This document shows, piece by piece, positions 58,639 to 64,000 of a DNA stretch of 64,000 nt. This DNA is from Heliocybe sulcata (Eukaryota > Basidiomycota > Agaricomycetes > Gloeophyllales > Gloeophyllaceae), in the NCBI GenBank assembly GCA_004369045.1, contig ML213517.1, forward strand, positions 192,757 through 256,756, written 5' to 3'. The notes beneath the pieces were generated by a model. That model had not been told where the DNA came from and did not search any database. It saw nothing but the letters and a program-made list of their open reading frames with translations. The translations under genes and the position numbers were made by a program. Positions within the stretch are counted from its first letter, which is position 1, and each line of letters opens with the position of its first letter.

Positions 58639-59550
58639 ATGGCCTGGAGGTCGTCGGGCTCGACGAACGCAGAGCTCATCGCGAACATGCTGCGATACGG
58701 CGTGTTCAACTCCGAGCGCGTCGCTGCCGTCAGTGGCTTGTCTATGCAAGTGTTCAGCCGTCGCTGACGATTATATCGATAACGCCAATATCCTGCATTC
58801 GTGGTTGAAATGCGGTAACTTGAAGGCAATGACAAAAGTCGACAGAGCGAATTATGTCCTCGACAAGAACGCCGCATACATGGACTCGCCTCAGTACGTT
58901 CCTTGAAACAATCTCCTCAAGGCAGAATCAGGATCTTACGTTCGCCAGACGGATCGGGTACGACGCTACGATATCAGCGCCTCACATGCACGCGCACGCC
59001 GCCGAGAACCTCTTGCCCTTTCTCCACCCAGGCGCGAAGGTGCTCGACGTCGGCTCCGGCTCGGGGTACCTCACCGCCGTCCTGTTCCACCTCGTCGACG
59101 CTCCCAGCGCGGAGGGCAAGGGCAAGGTGGTCGGGATCGAGCACATTGACGAGCTGGTGCAGTGGTCGAAGGAGAATCTGAGGCGCGATGGGCTGGGCAA
59201 GGAGATGGACGAGGGTAGGATTATTGTGGTGGCGGGGGATGGGAGGCAGGGGATGCCTAACGAAGGTATGATCTAGTGTTGTTGCACAGGAAGCCCAGTT
59301 CCGTAAGCCCTCTTATTCGCGTTTTGCAGGCCCCTACGACGCCATTCACGTCGGCGCGGCCGCTCCCACCATGCCTCAGCCTCTCATCGAGCAGCTCGCC
59401 AGGCCAGGCCGAATGTTCATCCCCGTCGGGACGAGCGAGCAAAAGATCATCCAGGTCGACAAGGACAGCGAGGGGAACGTTAAGCAGCAGGAGCTGATTG
59501 ACGTACTGTACGTCCCCTTGACGGATAAACCTGCGAATAAGTCGCCGTGA
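58639..59550 (+). CDS. Protein-L-isoaspartate O-methyltransferase
   Basis: Four exons (58639-58728, 58826-58893, 58949-59265, 59330-59550) encode 231 residues, normal for the family. It repairs age-damaged proteins by methylating L-isoaspartyl residues with S-adenosylmethionine. Visible features are MAWRSSGSTNAELIANMLRY, MDSPQRIGYDATISAPHMHA (substrate-binding region), VLDVGSGSGYLTAVLFHLV (SAM-binding motif I), VVAGDGRQG, PYDAIHVGAAAPTMPQPLIE and YVPLTDK at the C-terminus. The gene directly follows hydrophobin 4, and a broken copy of its start follows hydrophobin 3. Confidence 0.95.
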
Positions 59551-59791
59551 AGGAGGGTAAGATGTAAAATGAGAAGAAGAAGGAAGTCAAGAAATGCATG
59601 TATTATATATGTACCAGCATCTGTACCTATCTTGTACCATCACTATACCAAAATATGATCCATATATGTTCACTGACAGTATGGAAACGAACTGTGCTGA
59701 GGAGCATGCCGCAATACAATACACACACCGTTCGTACAGCGACTTTATACTACTACGCCGTACGGCATTCCTCAGTTCGCGTCTTTCCGCG

Positions 59792-61133
59792 TCACTGCTG
59801 TGTCGCCAACGCCTCCCGGATCCTGTACTCCCAATACTTCTTGCGAATCGTATCATACTCATTCGCCAGACTCTTCCAAAGCTGCATCGCAGGCGCATTC
59901 AGTCAGCATATCGCTGCCAAGTAACACGAGACGAGAAAAGCGCACCTCCACAGCCTTCCTCACCGCCTCCACGCCGCCCTCCTGCTCATGCACATCAGCG
60001 AGAAACTCGATTGCAAGCGCGCACGGCAGCTCTGCTCCCGCTGAGGGCAGCGGGTCTTCCAGATCCACAACGTCTTCACTGCGGCCCTCCTGCTCGACCG
60101 TGTACGGCTCGACGAAGGACTTCAGAGTGGAGTAGGGCATGTGCGTGTGGTCGAGTACGCCGCGGAGGTAGTTCCATACGGAAGCGTTGTTTGGCGCGAG
60201 GGAGATTTTCTGTTTTGCGTACCTACGAGTCCCAACGTCAATACAATCGCACAGGGTTAATAAAATACTGAAACAAGGCTCACGCAATCTCTTCCCTCAC
60301 GGCGTCCTCCCCCTTCTCCCCGTGCCCACTCGCAAACACCACGAAAAACCGATGATGCCACGCCGAGTTGTTCCGCACGTCCTCTGTGATCAGCCTCTCC
60401 ACCCACTTCACCTCGCCTCGCCAGAGCCGCGGGTGGTTGAAGTACGAGAGGAGCCATTGGCGGTAGGACCAGGTGTGGTAGTTCTTGGTGTCGGCGGAGA
60501 GGCAGCGCGAGATGAAGTCGAGCTCTTCTTGGAGTTGGAGGAGGGCGAGGGTTGGGTTGGAGGTTTGCAAGTGGGTTGGATTGGGGTTGGAGGAAGGGGA
60601 GGGAGAGGGGGAGGTGGACGGTGCGGGTAGGAGAAGTGTGACCAGCAGGCGGCGGTGGTGCCAGACTTGATACGTTTTGAGGTACTTGATGCAGTACATA
60701 TCCATGAGCCGCAGCTCATCTTCAAGGTTGGACCCTAGAGCAAGGAGGGTCTTGTATCTGTATTGCCTGCGCCATACGTAAACGCAAGAGTTAATGGGAA
60801 GAGATGAGGAGACGTACCACGCAGTATAGTGCGCAGGGTTCATCCGTATAATCCTCTCCGTAAGCTCGAGCACCCGCTCGCTCGTCTCGCCCGTCTTGAG
60901 GATCCCGCGGAAGTAGTCCGTTGCATCCTTGTCTGTGCACACATCCGTCGAGGTTGATAGCGGGCGCAGGCAGAGAGAACAGGTTCAGGAAGTCACCCTC
61001 TGTTCGGTGGGCATCACTCACATTCCGGGGTGTAGAATATGGGTGCAAGCGGGCTGACGCCCTCGTACTGCGGTATGGGCACGACGTCTGCCCACGCTGG
61101 GTCTTCTGCGTATAGCGCTGGTGGAGTGTCCAT
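59792..61133 (-). CDS. RAM2: Farnesyltransferase / geranylgeranyltransferase I alpha subunit
   Basis: Five exons on the minus strand, starting MDTPPALYAEDPAWADVVPI at 61133 and stopping at 59792-59794, give about 350 residues. Ram2 is the shared alpha subunit for CaaX prenylation of Ras, Rho and mating pheromone. PFTA repeats are recognisable: YFRGILKTGETSERVLELTE with NPAHYTAWQYRYKTLL, TYQVWHHRRLLVTLL, NYHTWSYRQWLLSYF, NNSAWHHRFFVVF and NASVWNYLRGVL. A Ser/Pro/Asn-rich insertion between repeats 2 and 3 (PSTSPSPSPSSNPNPTH) is unusual. It is convergent with PCMT, 241 bp between stops. Confidence 0.93.
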
Positions 61134-61555
61134 GTCTAAGGTCCTGGTACTCCCGCGAAGATTCCGAGTTAGTTAAGGTAGTCCCGACTGCCGAGTCCTC
61201 GCTGAATGTGAGACTGCAGAGCAATTATCTTAAGTGCAGTAGTGCGTTCGGCGTTAAAGCTTCAAGCTTCAAGCTCAAGTGCAACAATGAAGTTATGAAT
61301 ATTAATGAGACAGTGCATCATTACTATCAATGCACGATCGGGGGGTCGCGATCTGGAGTAAGGTGCCACACACTCAGAACGCCATTAGCAAGCAGCAAAA
61401 AACATCGGGAGAACGGTGTGAAGTGGGACACTACACAATAACATTCCTTAAGAGCATGACGAACAGCGCGAGACAGAACAATCAACACGCAAAACAACAT
61501 CACATTATATACAACTCCCCATGCCCACTCGCTCCCTCCGTCCTGCTTAGAGCTA
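61134..61555. other. Intergenic region between RAM2 and YRA1
   Basis: About 420 bp with A/T-rich sequence and a tandem CTTCAAG run near 61258. It presumably holds the RAM2 promoter and YRA1 3' UTR. No gene recognised. Confidence 0.5.
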
Positions 61556-62978
61556 TCACTCGGCAGCGGCAGCCTCAGCAGTCTCCGCATTGGCACCAGA
61601 CGTATAATCCTATGTTATCCCACGTGATCAACATCTTCCCCGTTAACCGCTAGCCCACTGAAAGCTGATTTACGCACCTCCATTTCAGCATCCAAATCCG
61701 CCACGCTCTTCACCGGCCGTTCATTGCCCCTCCGTCCACCACCACGCCCCCGTCCACGGCCGTGACCACGGGGTGCTCCCCTGCAAATACCATTAAGCAT
61801 ATTATGATGGAAGTATAAGAGCAGACGGGGCTCTACCTTGGTACACCTTCAGGTGCGCCGCCTACTCGGGAGACTAGGCTTGCAGGCGCAGGCCGGCCGG
61901 GGTCCATGATGATTTCGATGCGCATGGGGCGTTCTGTTCAGCCGTATTGAGATTGAAGTTGAGGTTGGGTCGAGTTTGAGGAGTCGAAATTCCATGGAGT
62001 GTCGGCACAGGAACGAAAATGGTATCGAGTGTTGTCGCAGAGAAACCGAGGATAGTATGTCGGAGAGTGTGAGGAGAGGATGATATAGACCCAAGAAAGA
62101 GTAAGAGAGAGCAAGGTGAGCATCAGAGTAGTCGGAAGTGACGAGGAGCAGAACGACGAATGTGAACGTGAATGCGAAGGTGAAGCGGCGGACAACACGG
62201 CCAAAACCCGGATCGAATGGTCACTACGTTGCATGCTTTTCTGCGCATTTCGAGGCCAGCCTTGTGTGCCATCTTGCCGGGAAACACTGTGACAGGTCAA
62301 GACTTCTGGCCTTCGATAACCCCATATACCTTCATTTCATCTCCCCGTATCCGCTCCCCATGCCCACGGACCGGCCTAGCACCGCGACCACCACCTCGGA
62401 GTGCCCGCCTCAAACCGGCGCGGTGACCGTGAAGATAAAAGCTAAAAGCCAAAAGGAACCCAATACTAACTCCCGTCGATAAGCCGGTTATTATACTGTT
62501 GGTACGCCTTGCTCGCGTCGCCCCTGCGCTGGAATTGGACGGCCGCGACGCCCTTGGAGCGCCCAGCGGCATCATAGTGCAGCGTCACCTCTCTGCACGG
62601 GCCGACGGTTTGATGAAATAATTCCTATCAATCCAACCCATTTCATATCAGTCTACAGCTCCTTCTAGAATTAGAACGTGAAAGACAACGGACCTTGATT
62701 TGCGTCTCGTTGACGTCAAGAGGCAAGTTCGACACCATAATTTTGTCCGCGGGAGGAGCACCAGAAGCAGGCGCAGCTCCAGCATATCGTGCCCTGGGCG
62801 GGCTGGTCGCTCCCGCCCCGATGATCTGGGCGCGGCCTCCTGTACCGCGTCTGGTTGAACTGCGACGCATGCCGCCGCGCGGGCGGGTTGCGATGATCTG
62901 GGCCACGTCGACGATGAGGAAGGGATTTCAGTATGACCGGAGATAAAGAGAGCAGACCTCGTCGAGGGATTTGTCCAT
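61556..62978 (-). CDS. YRA1: mRNA export adaptor ALY/REF (Yra1), with 537-nt intron
   Basis: Six exons on the minus strand. MDKSLDEIIATRPRG joined across intron 1 is the N-terminal UAP56/Sub2-binding motif (LDEII). An Arg/Gly-rich segment leads to one RRM: KIMVSNLPLDVNETQIK (RNP2 region), GRSKGVAAVQFQRRGDASKA (RNP1), and YNNRLIDGKRPMRIEIIMD at its last strand. A C-terminal RGG-like stretch (GHGRGRGRGGGRRGNERPV) precedes a second UAP56-binding motif (VADLDAEMEDY) and an Ala/Glu tail. ALY links TREX to spliced mRNA for export. The intron between LIDG and KRPM (61934-62470) is 537 nt, about ten times the local norm. It starts GTTAGT, and its distal half is pyrimidine-rich. The first coding exon is only 21 nt. 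Confidence 0.92.
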
Positions 62979-63151
62979 TGTATTAGAGGGCGAAAAGAGT
63001 GTCTTGACGAGGACGCGTTCAAGTTGAAGTTGAACGTTGAAGGTCAAGGTGGCGAAAGCTCTGCGGAGTTGCAATATCGTTTTGCAGTGCCGCGGCTATT
63101 TATAGATCTCGTCCTCTAACTCATTTCTCCAATTTCCTCTCATCCTGCACA
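62979..63151. promoter_or_regulatory. Bidirectional promoter YRA1 / RPC31
   Basis: Only 173 bp separate the start codons of the divergent YRA1 and RPC31 genes, so the region must serve both. It contains a TATTTATAG-like sequence near 63097-63105 facing RPC31. Confidence 0.6.
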
Positions 63152-64000
63152 ATGTCTCGAGGCGGCCGCGGCGGGCGGGGAGGAGGTCGTGGTGGCGGGC
63201 GAGGAGGAATGTTTGGTGGAGGAAATGCGCCTCCACTGGGCCTGAGTTTTGCGGATATTCAGTCTCTCTCGAGGGAGGGGACTGCTCTGTACCCTGTACG
63301 CACTCCACCATGTTATTCGAGAAAGGAATCTAAGATATACCACCCATTATTGTTGCTTGTGATTGTATTTTGATTGATACTGGAAGCCAATGGACCCTCT
63401 CCCACAACTTGCAGAGTACAGCACAGAAGAGGCTGAGATCTGCAAGCTCCAGCTCGGCTTCGCAGACCGCCTGCGGAGGTCAGCATACTACATCACAGAG
63501 TCTTCAAAGTCCACCGGTGAGTCACCTGCCTGAATAAACGTTCTACCGATATAGTCCATTAATTGACGTATTTCTAACCATCTCCCGCATGCTCTACAGA
63601 ACTCCCCAAATACTCAGACAAATATCGTCCCTCCGCATCCTCTCAGCCGACACTAAAGCGTAAAGACCTCCACGCGCCCTTCTTCCCGCCCGAGATACTC
63701 GAAGACTACTTTAACCCCAAGCGGCGTAAGAAGAGTACGTCCTTCGTGTCTCCTCCTGTTATCCCTTTCCCACAAACATCATTAATCCTTATTGTGTATA
63801 CAGCCACCAAGAAATCCACCTCCAAGAAAGTCAATCTGGACGAAGTGGCCGACGCGGACGGAGACGAGGATGAGGAGAACGCCTCCGCCCGTTCCTCCCC
63901 GGCTCTCACCGATGAAGACTACGATGTCGACGAGGAGTACGACAACGACTATGCCGATAATTACTTTGACAATGGTGAAAATGACGATATGGACGATCTC
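63152..64000 (+). CDS. RPC31: RNA polymerase III subunit Rpc31 (C31), N-terminal part (runs off right edge)
   Basis: Exons 63152-63295, 63387-63516, about 63600-63735 and from about 63805 onward are visible. The product begins MSRGGRGGRGGGRGGGRGGM (Gly/Arg-rich) and continues LGLSFADIQSLSREGTALYP, PMDPLPQLAEYSTEEAEICK and LPKYSDKYRP, then a basic patch (FNPKRRKKTTKKSTSKK). A strongly acidic tail (VDEEYDNDYADNYFDNGEND) then runs to the window edge. This order of an N-terminal LPxPxxYP-type motif, a central basic region and an acidic C-terminus is that of Rpc31/RPC7. Rpc31 is part of the C82-C34-C31 initiation subcomplex of Pol III. Confidence 0.9.

Noticed and set aside
62138-62482. 114-codon plus-strand frame antisense to the YRA1 intron
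   Set aside because: Lysine/threonine-rich with no similarity that I recognise, lying wholly within an intron. Insufficient to call a nested gene.

Overview
The window is nuclear DNA of a filamentous basidiomycete, most likely an agaricomycete and possibly a polypore. The pointers are dense short introns (mostly 45-60 nt, GT-AG), several class I hydrophobins with conserved intron positions, agaricomycete-type F-box proteins and caspase-fold proteins, and the arrangement of the housekeeping genes. The order-level assignment is an inference.

Layout, left to right. 0-10 kb: a truncated secreted/membrane-type protein gene, the COPII coat gene SEC23, a small TA-flanked inverted-repeat element, an unknown Trp/Cys-tailed protein, and the PI4P 5-kinase gene MSS4. 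10-15 kb: condensin HEAT subunit YCS4/CND1 on the minus strand. 15-19 kb: a gene-poor stretch with a 752-bp inverted-repeat element and degenerate direct repeats. 19-26 kb: a hydrophobin, an F-box gene, a small secreted Cys-containing protein and mitochondrial KGD2. 27-33 kb: an Edc1/PNRC-like decapping-activator candidate, a pyrimidine-rich 2-kb gap and homoserine dehydrogenase HOM6. 32.5-43 kb: a membrane-anchored WD40 protein, a long protein ending in a HECT-like (UBE3D/Ipa1) domain, and golgin RUD3. 43-52.5 kb: a second F-box paralogue, two tandem intronless caspase-fold genes (one lacking the catalytic His) and a SET-domain protein. 53-58 kb: a three-gene hydrophobin cluster with a partial PCMT relic. 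58.6-64 kb: PCMT, RAM2, the mRNA-export factor YRA1/ALY with a very long intron, and the 5' part of RPC31.

Most genes are unrelated housekeeping functions: secretion (SEC23, RUD3), phosphoinositide signalling (MSS4), chromosome condensation (YCS4), TCA cycle (KGD2), Thr/Met synthesis (HOM6), prenylation (RAM2), mRNA export and decay (YRA1, Edc1-like) and Pol III (RPC31). Accessory, fast-evolving parts are the hydrophobins, F-box pair, caspase pair and the two small inverted-repeat elements. The most notable features are the active/inactive caspase pair, the duplicated hydrophobin-PCMT unit whose PCMT copy has decayed, and the 537-nt intron of YRA1, which recalls the autoregulatory intron of the yeast gene.

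Exon boundaries were read by eye from splice consensus, reading frame and protein-family similarity. None was checked against transcripts.
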